Source: Zygnema circumcarinatum (taxonomy: Eukaryota > Streptophyta > Zygnematophyceae > Zygnematales > Zygnemataceae). Taken from it: a stretch of 31,642 nucleotides of DNA. The notes under the pieces are model-generated. The model ran no database searches. It saw only the letters and a list, made by a program, of their open reading frames with translations, and was not told the origin of the DNA. Both the position numbers and the translations under genes were made by a program. The stretch spans positions 3,178,196 to 3,209,837 of the forward strand of contig CM074811.1 in the NCBI GenBank assembly GCA_037447605.1. Direction: 5' to 3'. Shown here piece after piece: positions 10,561-20,600 of this stretch (position 1 is its first letter; every line of letters starts with the position of its first letter).

Positions 10561-10702
10561 TTCCAAACCTGCTCTAACCCTAAAGGGCCTCAACCCAACC
10601 TCACTCCCACTGTTGCCCACTCTCTCTCCCTCTCCCACTCCTCTCTCTCACTCTTCCTTTCCCCTTCCATCTGCATCTTCCGGGAGGTTTAAAGGATGCG
10701 CC

Positions 10703-10891
10703 ATGGCTGTCCCTCCTCGCATGCGTCTCCTTAATGACGAAGCTGCCCCGGCTGCTGCATCCTCCGCTCCTTCCAAGAAGGAGGTTTTGAAGTCAGGGCT
10801 AACTCAGACGCAGGAGCTTGAAGCGCTGGCTATTGGAGCAGCCATGACTGTCGCCGCTCTCTGCTTGCTCGTCTACTTCGACCTACTGTAG
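10703..10891 (+). CDS. small tail-anchored membrane protein, unknown
   Basis: A 62-residue protein with a short basic start (MAVPPRMRLL), an Ala/Ser/Pro linker, a charged stretch (SKKEVLKSGLTQTQELEAL) and one C-terminal membrane span (AIGAAMTVAALCLLVYFDLL) that ends the chain. This is the layout of tail-anchored subunits of ER, mitochondrial or plastid membrane complexes. It does not match Sec61-beta or any TOM subunit I can recall. The ATG at 10703 has a good context (GCGCCATGG) and follows a CT-rich leader. The same frame stays open upstream to an ATG at 10019 (290 codons), but that extension is translated from the CAATGG, GCA and CATGC repeats, so I treat it as leader rather than protein. 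Confidence 0.6.
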   Translation: MAVPPRMRLLNDEAAPAAASSAPSKKEVLKSGLTQTQELEALAIGAAMTVAALCLLVYFDLL

Positions 10892-11004
10892 TGTTTTCCG
10901 TCAAGCAGTTATGCTTTTTGACAGTTGAATGCGCAGACTTTTAGGGTTTCAGAAAAAAATTCCCACTTTTTAGGCTTCCCTCCCTCTTTTAGGGTTATAC
11001 TTCG

Positions 11005-11519
11005 ATGAGGCTACAGAACAAAGTCGCAATCGTGACAGGAGGATCACAGGGAATCGGCGCTGCATGTGTTCGGAAATTTGTTGAAGAAGGCGCCTTTGTG
11101 GTTGTGGCGGACATCGATGTGTGTGCGGGAGAGGCTTTGGTCAGAGAGATATGCGGCAAGTTTTGTGATGTTGGAGAGGACGTTCAACATGACACGGAAG
11201 GCAGCCATGACTTTGATAGTCCGAGTCCTCACATCGCTTCGAATGTGTTGGAGAAAGGAACGGCATCAAATCCCAATGCGCATTTAAAAAATGGAAGCCG
11301 CGTTGCTTTTGTTAGGTGAACTCCAAACTTGCATTCCTAGCTACAGTTTTAATAAATAACTAGAATTTTTGGCAAGACTTATAAACTTTAAGCTGCCCTG
11401 CTTCTGTTTCGACCCCTTCAACTTGAACCCCTTGAACTTGATAATTTGATAACAGAATATAATAATAATATGTTAATATTTGATAATTCCGCCCCCCACC
11501 CAAACCCAAGGTAAGATCA

Positions 11520-11569
<50 letters not shown>

Positions 11570-12749
11570 CTGATTTTGGATTCTGTCTTTTGCGATACGT
11601 GCAGATGTGATGTGAGATCCTCCACGGATATCGAGACTGCCATGGAAACCGCCGAAAATATCTTCGGAGGAATCGATATTCTTGTGAACAATGCGGCCAT
11701 TCAGAACACGAAAGGGATTATGGACACGAGTGAGGACGAATGGCTCCAAGTTTTAGATACAAACTTAACTTCTGTTTTTCGTGGTGTAAAAGCCGTTGTT
11801 CCTCGAATGAGAAGGAGAGGGGGAGGAGCAATCATCAACACATCTTCAACTTTCGCCATCGTTGGCTCTGCAGGTAACCTTTTTTCACCATTGTTTTCAC
11901 TTTCCTCAGCTTTCCGTCCTTTGAAAATGTATTCATGAAACTACTCGGTAACCTCAACTGTTCTTGTATTTATCTATTTTATAGAATAAAATGTTTATAG
12001 GATTGTGCAATCAACAGCATGACTGACCCCAATTCTTTTTCTCTAATGAAGCTTTTCATGGGAACAAACTTTCTTTTCAGGCTATGCAGCATATCATGCT
12101 TCTAAGGGAGGGGTATCTTCCTTTACTCGAGCGGCTGCTTTAGATTTGCTTCAATACAACATACGCGTGAACGCTGTCTGCCCGGGAACCACTAACACGC
12201 CCGGACTGCTCAAGGTACAGCCACTGAATAAGGAGGAAAATAATTTCACTCATGTATTGCAAACCCTAACAGGGAACAAGGGTCAACCCTAACTTTGCTC
12301 TCCCTCTCGCTCCCGTCGTCTCTCTGCCTCTCTTCCTCTCCCTCTCTTTTCCGCTTCTTCTCTCATCCTCTCTCCCTCTCTCACTCTACCTCCCCCTCTG
12401 CCTCTCCCTCTCCCCCCTCTCCACCCCCACTTCCCCCTCCCCGCTCACCCTCCCCCCTCTCCCTCTCTCCCCCCACTCTCTCTCTCCAGTTCTCCCTCTC
12501 CACCACTCTGTCTCTCCTCACTCTCCCTCTCTCTCTCTGCCTCTCGCATAATTGTTACAGGGTGTGCAAACCACATGTGGAGATGAGAAGCCTGAGGTGC
12601 TCCTGAATGGATATTTGAAGAAGCAGCCATTGGGCCGCTTTGGGGCCTCCGAGGAGATTGCAAATGTGATCGCTTTCCTCGCGAGCGGAGAGGCGAGTTT
12701 TGTGATCGGCGCGAATGTGGTCGTCGACGGAGGGTACACCATCGTCTAA
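11005..12749 (+). CDS. classical short-chain dehydrogenase/reductase (SDR), 4 exons
   Basis: Exons 11005-11315, 11605-11873, 12081-12214 and 12561-12749 join in frame to 300 residues. It is an NAD(P)-dependent oxidoreductase with a Rossmann fold. The cofactor motif is TGGSQGIG (residues 11-18), and an acidic VVADID end of beta-2 suggests NAD(H) over NADP(H). Other landmarks are LVNNAAIQ, the catalytic Ser in INTSST (about S185), YAAYHASKG with Y198 and K202, the VNAVCPGT loop, and a C-terminal ASFVIGANVVVDGGY. The layout is that of FabG- or ABA2/secoisolariciresinol-dehydrogenase-like enzymes; the substrate cannot be read from the sequence. Between the second helix and beta-4 there is an unusually long polar insertion (about residues 55-95), coded within exon 1 with no splice signal to remove it. 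Introns 1 and 3 carry (CT)n tracts. Confidence 0.92.
11519..11570 (+). repeat. (CT)n in SDR intron 1
   Basis: A nearly pure CT run of about 45 bases lies upstream of the exon that starts at 11605. Confidence 0.95.
12295..12546 (+). repeat. CT/CCCT-rich tract in SDR intron 3
   Basis: About 250 bases of pyrimidine-only or nearly pyrimidine-only DNA end at the acceptor of exon 4. It is the source of a spurious Ser/Pro/Leu frame. Confidence 0.9.
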
Positions 12750-12924
12750 CGGTTCCATGTGCGCGCGCACAAACGGTAACAGTGTTGGGGTTTTGTGTTG
12801 GTCGTTTTGGAGTTATATGAGCTCTACAAATGGGCAATCTTCTTAACGAAAGATCTTTGTTTGTGCTACTGTTTGTGGATACTTGTTCGTTGTACGAGTC
12901 AGTTGTACGAGTCAGTTCATTTTT

Positions 12925-12998
<74 letters not shown>

Positions 12999-13097
12999 GC
13001 TTCACATTAGTTCACTGCTTCAATGCCTACAGCAAACACACCAATTCGAACATGATTTGACCATGCTGAAATTGATGTCGAGTGGATCAAATGTATG
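12750..13097. other. short intergenic region between convergent genes with (CT)n
   Basis: This 348-base gap separates the stop of the SDR gene (+) from the stop of the minus-strand gene at 13098. It must hold both 3' ends. A (CT)n run occupies 12925-12995 and GCGCGCGC lies near 12760. Confidence 0.8.
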
Positions 13098-16000
13098 TCA
13101 AATCGGTCCAACATCACTTTTCATCCCTCGAGCCTCCTCCATCGCCTGCCTCAAAAACGTGATCTCTATAAACAACCGCGCGTAGTCATATGGACATATG
13201 GTAGCTGGCAACAATACCCCCTCCAACTCCCTCTCCCTCTCCTTCTCCATTTCCCTCTCCCTCTCCCTCTCCCTTTCCCTCCTCGCCTGCCTGAACCTCA
13301 ATTTCTCCACGTCACTCCCTTCCTCTCCGCCCCTCTCTCGACCCCCATTGCCACCAATGTCAGCATTAGCGTTTCGCTCCCTCCCATCTTTCCTTGTGGT
13401 TTCTTCGCCGTTCTCCATCTCCTCCATCACTTGAGCCATCATCTTCTCCCAACTCGCCTCATCCTTCACAACCCACTCTCCCTCTTCACTCAGTTCCTCC
13501 TCCTCCCAATCCTCTCCCACCGCCTCCGGCCCTCCCTCTCCCTCCCACTCTCTCTCATCCTCGCCCTCCCCCTCCCCCTCCCCGTCCCACTCATCTTCCT
13601 CCAAATTACTCATGGCACTCTCTCCCTCATCCTCTCCCTCCCTCCCCCGCTTAAAGTACTCTTTAGGGGGCATATATGGCTGTAAGGGACTTTCCGGATG
13701 ATTTTCAAAGACAAACTTCCAAATTCGGTTTTTCGCCTCATCACTGGCCTTTTCATATGCGTCTACGATCGATTCCTGTGTGTCAGTTTCCCGTTTCCGT
13801 AATATGTTACAGATTTCCCCGTAAAACGTCCTTCTCATGTAAACTCCCTTTCCATGATGCCCCGTTCCGTTTCCGTGAGGGTCCAGCAATCCCACAAGCG
13901 GCTCAAAAAACGGCGGCTGGGGTTCAAACCGAATCTGCAGCGGAAAAGAGAAAATAAGAGGGGATTAGGGTTTAGGGTTTAAGGTTCAAAGTCAATTAGC
14001 TTGGGCTGACTAGTGCCGTTAGGGTTTTTCGCAGCTGGCTTCAGGGTCGTTCAGGGGATCTTTTTAGGGCCTTTAGGGCTTCCAAGGGTTTTAGGGCCTC
14101 CAGGGTTTTAGGGCTTCTAGGGTTCCTAGGTTATATGGATTCTAGGGTTTTTAGTGTCTCTAGAGAGTCTCTATGGTCTCTATGGTCTCTATGGTTTCAA
14201 ATCTTTTTATGGTTTCTAGGGTCTTTAGGGCTTCAGAGTTTCTAGGGCTTTAGGGTTTCAGGGTTTGAGGGTTTTAGGGTTTTCAGGGCTTTTAGGGTTT
14301 TTAGTGTTTTTAGGGTTTCTAGGTTTTCAGGGTTTGAGGGTTTTAGGGTTTCTAGGTCTTCAGGGTTTCTAGGTTTTCAAGGTTTTAGGGTTTTTAGGGT
14401 TTTAGGGTTTTAGGGCTTCAAGGGCCCACCTGGAAGCCCGGCCGTTTGATGTAAATGAGGTCGGGGCGGTACCACGCGACGCACTGCGCCAAGTTTGACC
14501 TAATTTTTGAACTTATCTGGTCGCCGAGCCGCCACTTGTCGACTGCCGATTCGCTCTCAACGGCCATTTGGGCCACAAGGGTCCACTCGTCCCAGGGCGC
14601 CTGCGCGCACACCCGAAAAAATATGGAAAGGAAAAGGGGAAAATGATAGTAAATAAGTAAATAACGATTGAGATAAGACGCATTCCTATATCCTTTTTTG
14701 CGAGGGTTTTCTTTACCTTGGCCTAAAAATCGCCACTTATGAGATGAACCCCCAAAAAAAAAAAAATCAAACACAAATGTAATTAGTGTCCTTTATAGCT
14801 CTAAATCTAAATTTAGTTTTTAAGCTGACCTCCGAAGAAGCGAATTTTCGGCCCAACGGTCGAACGAACACAAAGAATGTCTTCACGTTCCTTCCGTTCA
14901 TTTTGAAGAGCGTTTTCTCGTACTCGCCACACATCACATTGCGGTCGATCTGCTCCTGCTCTGCATGGAAACGCCGTTAAACGGAAAGTTAGACCACCTC
15001 CCACTACCTCCTCTTTCCCTCGCCCACTTCCTCTCTCCTTCCCCCTCTCCCTCTTCCTCTCCCACTCCCACTCTCACTCCCACTCCACTCACCCTCTCCC
15101 CCTCCCTCTCTCTCTCCCACTCTCTCTCCCCCTCCCACGTCCCTCTCCCTCTCCCCCTCCCCGCAACCTCTCCCTCTCCCCTCTCCCCTCTCCCCCCTCC
15201 CGCTCCCGCTCCCGCTCCCTCTCCCTCTCCCCCCTCCCCTTCCTCCTTGCCCTCTCCCACTCGCTCTCCTCTCTCCCCCTTTCCTACCCCTGCCCCCAAT
15301 AAAAGCAGATAAATCGAGATGATTACGAGCATGTTTGCAAAGTACAGAGAGAGAGGTTGGACCTCTCACACCCCGAGAATCCAAAAAAAACCCTAAACCC
15401 TACAACCCAAACCCCAAAAAAACCAAAACCCTAAACCCTGCACCTCTCTCTCTCCCGCTCCCTCTCCCTCTCTTACCTCGATCATTCCTCACAGTCGAAA
15501 AGTGAACTATGACCGGTTGGTTCCACCTTCCCTTGATCGGCTTCCCCTGAATCCATGTACGGAATCTGTACGGTCCGTGCGGCCCATAGACATATCTGCC
15601 TCGCAAAATTTCCGCATTCGATTTTCTTTTGAACTTTTTCTTTTTGGGTACATCTTCGTATGCATCGTCGTCGTAAATTGCGCCTTCGCGAGGAGGAGGT
15701 CGTGGGTTCGATCTCGCAGCTTGAAACGTGGCTTTTCTATCTGTGCCGGGTAGAGAAAAAGAAATATAAGGTGGGGGGGCGAGAGGGAGGGAGGGAGGGA
15801 GGGGAGAGAGGGAGGGAGAGGGGAGAAGAAGGGGAGAGAGGAAAAGGGCTTCCAAAAGTAGTAAAATTAGGGTTTTAGGAGGGGTCAGACTATGCAGGGG
15901 AGAAGAAAAAAATAGAAATGTAGAGTTGGAATGAAAGCGAAACAGACGAGAGATGAGGTTTTGAAGTAGGAGGGCCTCTCTCTCACTCTCTCCCCTTCCC

Positions 16001-17196
16001 TCTCCCGCTATCTGTCCTCCCTCTGCCTCTCTCTCTCTTCCCTCTCTCTCTCTCCCCTTCTAACTCGCTCTCGTTCTTTCCGCCATCTCTTCCACTCTCT
16101 CACCCTCTACCTCCCTCTCTCTATCCCTTTCTCTTTCCCTCAAAACAAGGCATTAACCATGAAGCTGCAAACTCACTTCCACAATCGCCAAAATCAAATT
16201 AACGAAGATCCTTCAAAAGAAAAGTGGGGGAGAGGAAAAAAAATCAAAAAAGCAAAAAAAGGACCGACCAACAGCGAATACAAAATTTAACATTTCCAAA
16301 AAAGTGAAGTATCAAAACATTAGATATTAATAGGATAACATAAAATAAAAATAAAAATGCGTACCATACTCTGCCCAGTAGAAGGGATTCCCTGCTTTGG
16401 CGGCTTCAATCCAAGGGTCCAAAACAAACCCTCCATCTCCTACCACTGTCTCTTCACACTTCCACGGGTCCTCTCCCACTCCCTCTCCCTCTCTCCCTCC
16501 CTCCACTCCCTCTCCCAACTCCTCCCTCCCTCCCCCTCCCTCCCCCCCACCCCTCTCTCCCCTCCCCTCCTCCCTCCTCCACTTCTCCCTTCCCGCAAAC
16601 CGATTCTCAAACCTCCCCACTTCCCTACTATCGCTGCCTTCAACACTTTTAGAGTTTTTAGGGTTCAGACTACTTTTAGGATTGGTGGGGTTTCTGGTTT
16701 TAGGCCTTTTCACTGGTCCCTCCGCGGCGCTGCCTCCCTCTCCCTCTCCCTTTCTTCCCTCTCTCTCCCCTCTCCCACCCCCCTCTCTCCTCCCCTTCTC
16801 CTCCCGCCCTGTCTGCCTCTCTTCCCTGCCCACCTCCTTCCTCTGCCTCCCCCTCCCTTCCCCCTCTGGTCTCTGCCACGTGGCATCCTCTCCCTCCCTC
16901 CTCCCTTCTCCCCAGCCCTCTTCCTCTCCCTTTCTCTCCCTCCCATCATCTCCCCGACCCTCTCTCCCACCCTCTCTCCCTCCCTCTCTCCCTCCCCCTC
17001 TCCCCCCGTCTCTCCCACTCGCTCCCACACCCACCACTCTCACAGCTTTCTTCCGACAGCCATGGCTCCGCTTAAACCCTAAACCCTTAGCAAACCCTAA
17101 TACCTCTAACCTCACATCTGAAAAAGCTCTCCTCTGTTTAAGATTCAGAGAAGGTTTGGGCGCAAGGAAGGGCGCCACGTGGCAAGCTCTCAGCAT
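13098..17196 (-). CDS. conserved-looking protein with likely organelle presequence, name unknown, 5 exons
   Basis: Minus-strand exons 16365-17196, 15477-15740, 14830-14960, 14430-14600 and 13098-13934 join in frame (phases 1, 1, 0, 0) to about 744 residues. The N-terminus (MLRACHVAPFLAPKPSLNLK, then RRAF) is basic and hydroxylated like a plastid or mitochondrial presequence. A long Gly/Arg/Glu region follows, then a well-structured core: DPWIEAAKAGNPFYWAEYD, YVYGPHGPYRFRTWIQGKPI, VMCGEYEKTLFKMNGRNVKT, PWDEWTLVAQM, CVAWYRPDLIYIKRPGFQ, PPFFEPLVGLLDPHGNG and MRRTFYGEICNILRKRETD. A highly acidic segment and an Arg/Glu stalk come next, then the C-terminal YDYARLFIEITFLRQAMEEA. I cannot name the family; I compared it from memory with plastid nucleoid proteins and did not find a match. 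The Gly/Arg-rich part of exon 1 is encoded by GA/CT repeat and might hide an unspliced intron. It faces SAL1 across a 421-base divergent promoter. Confidence 0.65.
13935..14429. repeat. intron built largely of degenerate TTTAGGG heptamers
   Basis: Most of the 495-base last intron of the minus-strand gene (from about 13965 to 14425) consists of TTTTAGGGTTT, CTAGGGTTT and CAGGGTTT variants on the plus strand. The repeat occupies the intron and stops within a few bases of the donor at 14429. Confidence 0.85.
14998..15300. repeat. CT/CCCT-rich tract in intron 2 of the minus-strand gene
   Basis: Pyrimidine-rich low-complexity DNA on the plus strand with CCCACT and CCGCTCCCGCTC sub-repeats fills most of the 14961-15476 intron. 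No gene is supported on either strand. Confidence 0.9.
15741..16364. other. intron 1 of the minus-strand gene with GA and CT tracts
   Basis: A GGGA-rich tract at 15776-15845 and a CT-rich tract at 15975-16140 are separated by unique AT-richer sequence. I see no exon in it. Confidence 0.7.
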
Positions 17197-17617
17197 TCCG
17201 TGCAGTGATCGCTAATTTCAGTCCTAATGACTACTATTGAACCTTATTAAATCACTAACTTCAGCCCTGGACAAATCTTTCAAGTTTTAAACTCCGAGAA
17301 AACAATTACCGGTACACAAATTTCAGCCCTAAATGTAACCCTAATTTCAGACCTGTTTTTGAAAAAGCTAATGTTTAACTTTTCTGACACGTGCAGAAAG
17401 TGACATGACTTCAATCTTGGATTGCCACGTGGCACTCACGAAGCGCGCCACGTGGCCAAATACAGAGTTCACTTTTTACCTTCGCTGAAGTGGCGACAAA
17501 AAGGCGCCGCTCCCCGCGCAGTGCTCGATCTGAAGATCGCCACGTGTCATATTCTGACTCGTCCACGTGTCGGTGTAATCTGCCACGTGGGACCACGGCG
17601 ACCTGCCACGTGACGCC
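17197..17617. promoter_or_regulatory. divergent promoter with CACGTG (G-box) cluster
   Basis: The 421 bases between the start codon of the minus-strand gene and that of SAL1 hold seven CACGTG hexamers, at 17388, 17426, 17449, 17541, 17564, 17584 and 17607. Another lies just inside SAL1 intron 1 (17690) and one in the first exon of the opposite gene (17175). Most read GCCACGTGG or CCACGTGTC, the plant G-box/ABRE forms bound by bZIP and bHLH factors. All are crowded on the SAL1 side, within 230 bases of its ATG. Confidence 0.7.
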
Positions 17618-20600
17618 ATGTACGAGCTGGAGATCCAGGTGGCAGCTCGCGCTGTACGGTTGGCGGCCGCGCTCTGCCAGGTATACTGCCACGTGGCGCA
17701 CCTTCGCTCCTCTCCTCTCTTCTCTCTCTCTCTCTCTCTCTCCCCCCCCCGTCTCCCTCTCTTCCCACATTGTCCAGACTCACTCCCTTCGTCTCTCTGC
17801 CTCGTTTTCTCTCCCGCTAATGCCTCTCCTCTCCATCCCTCCCTCTCTCCCCATTCCTCTCCCTTTTGCTCTTCACCTCTCCTCTCCCCCTTTCCTCCTC
17901 TCCTTCCTCTCCTCTCCACGCTCTCCCTCTCCCCCCGCTCCCTGCCCTCCTCTCTCCCCCCATCTCTCCTCCTTCCCTCCCTTCCTCCCTCCCTCCCATG
18001 ACCCCTCCCTCTCCCCCTTTTCCATGCAACGCAGACCGTTCAACGGCAGTTAGCAGTCAGTGAAACGGCAGCAAAAGCCGATAAATCGCCGGTCACCGTT
18101 GCGGACTACGGTGAGCCTCACACGTAGCCAGTTAATGCAATCACCTTATGAAATCCCCCCTATTTTTTTCATTTTCAAAAGCCCATCATATCCCACATAC
18201 ACAATCTCCCATTCACATGTCTCACATTCATCTGAAATGTGCGCATGTAAAGGCATTTTAGGTTAGGGTTTTAGGGGCTTCAGCACGAAGGTTTTAGGTT
18301 TAGGGTTTTTGGATTCATGGGCTTATGGGGGGAGGCAGGCTCCCAAGCTCTGGTCAGTTGGGCCCTGGAAAAGGCCCTCGGCCCCGGAATCTCATTGGTT
18401 GCAGAGGAGGTGGGTTCCGCTTCTATTCAGACCCTAAATCCTAAAAATGGAATACCCCAATACGAAATATCTCAAAAATTCAAAACTTCAAAAACTCCAA
18501 AACCTTAGAATCTGTTGTGAACATCAAACTCCATTCTTTTTTGCTTTGTTTTTGGAGTTTTATTCTTTTTAAAACCAAGAAATAACTTACGAACTATCTT
18601 GATTAAGATTAGATTTTCTGCTGTGTCTGCATTCAGGATTCCGATGACCTCCGCGATGACAACGGCCGTTCCATGCTGCTCCGTATAACGGATCTCGTGA
18701 ACGGAACTATCTCACATGTGGACGCGGAGGCGAGCTCTCCTTCTCTGACGGAGGCGGAGGTGGTCGCAGCCATCGACAGAGGGAGGTCCCCCGGAGGTCC
18801 AAATGGCCGCCATTGGGTCCTCGACCCCATTGACGGAACGAAGGGGTACTCTCTCTCTCTCTCTCTCGCTCTCCCTCTCTTTCTCTCTCTCGCTCTGTCT
18901 CTCTCTCTCTCTTCTTTCTTTCTCTCTTTCTCTCTCTCTCTCTCTCGTTCTCTCTCTCTCTTTTTCTCTTTCTCTCTCTCTCGCTCTCGCTCTCGCTCTC
19001 TCTCTCCCTCTCTCCCTCTCCCTCTCTCTCTCACACTCCCCCTCTCTCTCTCTCCCCTCCCTTCCCTCTTTCTTCCCTGCTGCTTTCATTCCATGTTTAG
19101 TTTCTTTTTGAGGCAGGTTTGTCAGAGGGGAGCAGTACGCAGTGGCCCTTGGGCTTTTGGAGGAGGGAAAAGTGGTTTTGGGGGTTTTGGGCTGCCCCAA
19201 CCTCCCTCTCTCCCCCCCCTCCAAGGGTTCAGAGGGCACCACTGGATGCCTCTTTTTGGCCCGAATAGGACAAGGCACCACTGTGGAGCCCTTAGACGGC
19301 TCGAGCCCGCCCCACCAGGTGCGATCTCTTATACCCCATTTTTGGAATTGGGGTTAAGTTGATATTTTCAATTTTCTTTCCCCTCTTTTCTTGAGGACCT
19401 TTTTCGGTTTTGGGGCGTTTGAAGGAGGGGAGGAGGGGGGGGGGGAGGGGGTGTTCCATGTGCTGATGCTGCAGTTTCAGTTCCGTTGCAGATCCGAGTC
19501 AGCGGAGTGAGCGACCCTGCATGGGCTGTGTTTTGTGAGTCGTATGAGTCGGCGCATTCCAAGCAAGATTTGACGGCCAATATTGCGCGGGTGAGTCGTG
19601 GAAAAACATTTGAATGGTATAGACATAAGACATATATTATATGTGTAGATAGCAACTGTTTATATGGCTTGCACTTTGCTTTTAGCGAAAGGAGGAGAGA
19701 GAAAGGGAGTGTGAAATAGAGAGAGAGGGGACGAGAGAGCAATCCATTAAGGACAGGGATCAGCATCAGACATACCCAGTAGAAAGAAAGAGAGAGAGAG
19801 ATAGAGGGAGCGAGAGGGAGGGGGAGAGGGAGGGGCAGAGGGAGGAGAGAGAGAGGGAGGAGGGAGAGGGAGAGAGACTCATCCTCTCTCCCCTCCCTCC
19901 CTGTGTGCAGGTATTGGGAGTGACCGCCCCCCCCGTCCGCATGGACAGTCAGGCCAAGTACGGCGCCATGGCTCGCGGGGACGCGGCCATTTACCTCCGC
20001 TTCCCGCACACCGGATATCGCGAAAAGATATGGGACCATGCCGCGGGGGCCATCATCGTCACGGGTGAGAGAGGGAGGGGGGAGAGGGGAGGGGGAGAGG
20101 GGAGGGGAGGGGAGAGGGGAGGGGGAGAGGGGAGGGGGAGGGGAGGGGAGAGGGGAGAGGGGAGGGGAGAGGGGAGAGGGAGAGGGGAGGGGAGGGGAGG
20201 GGAGAGGGGAGGGGAGAGGGAGAGGGGAGGGGAGAGGGGAGAGGGGAGAGGAGGGGAGAGGGAGAGGGGGAGGGGGAGGGGGAGGGAGGGGGGAGAGGAG
20301 GGGAGAGGGGAGGGGAGAGGGAGGAGGGAGGGAGAGGGGAGGGAGGGGGAGGGGGGAGGGGAGTGGGGGAGATGGGGAGATGAGGGAGGGGGGAAGTTAG
20401 ATGAGAGGGAAGGGAGAGGGAGAGGGAGAGTGAGAGGGAGAGACGGGGGGTGAGGGAGGGAGAGAGAGAGGGGGAGTGGAGGAGGGGAAGAGGGTAGAGG
20501 GGACAGAGCGGGAGAGGAGAGACCGAAGGAAGGATAAAGGGGAGAGAGAGAGAGAGAAATAACCGAAGGCCCTTTTCCTTTTCCATCTGTTCCCCTCCCT

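Noticed and set aside
10703-10891. Sec61-beta
   Set aside because: Tail-anchored layout fits, but the conserved sequence before the membrane span of plant Sec61-beta is absent.
13095-13685. Plus-strand Pro/Leu-rich open frames
   Set aside because: Antisense shadow of the last exon of the minus-strand gene.
13098-17196. Identity as HEMERA/pTAC12 or pTAC6
   Set aside because: The acidic region was suggestive, but the conserved core does not resemble what I recall of those proteins.
16357-17215. Plus-strand Ser/Pro/Leu open frames up to 272 codons
   Set aside because: Antisense shadow of the first exon of the minus-strand gene and its CT-rich DNA.
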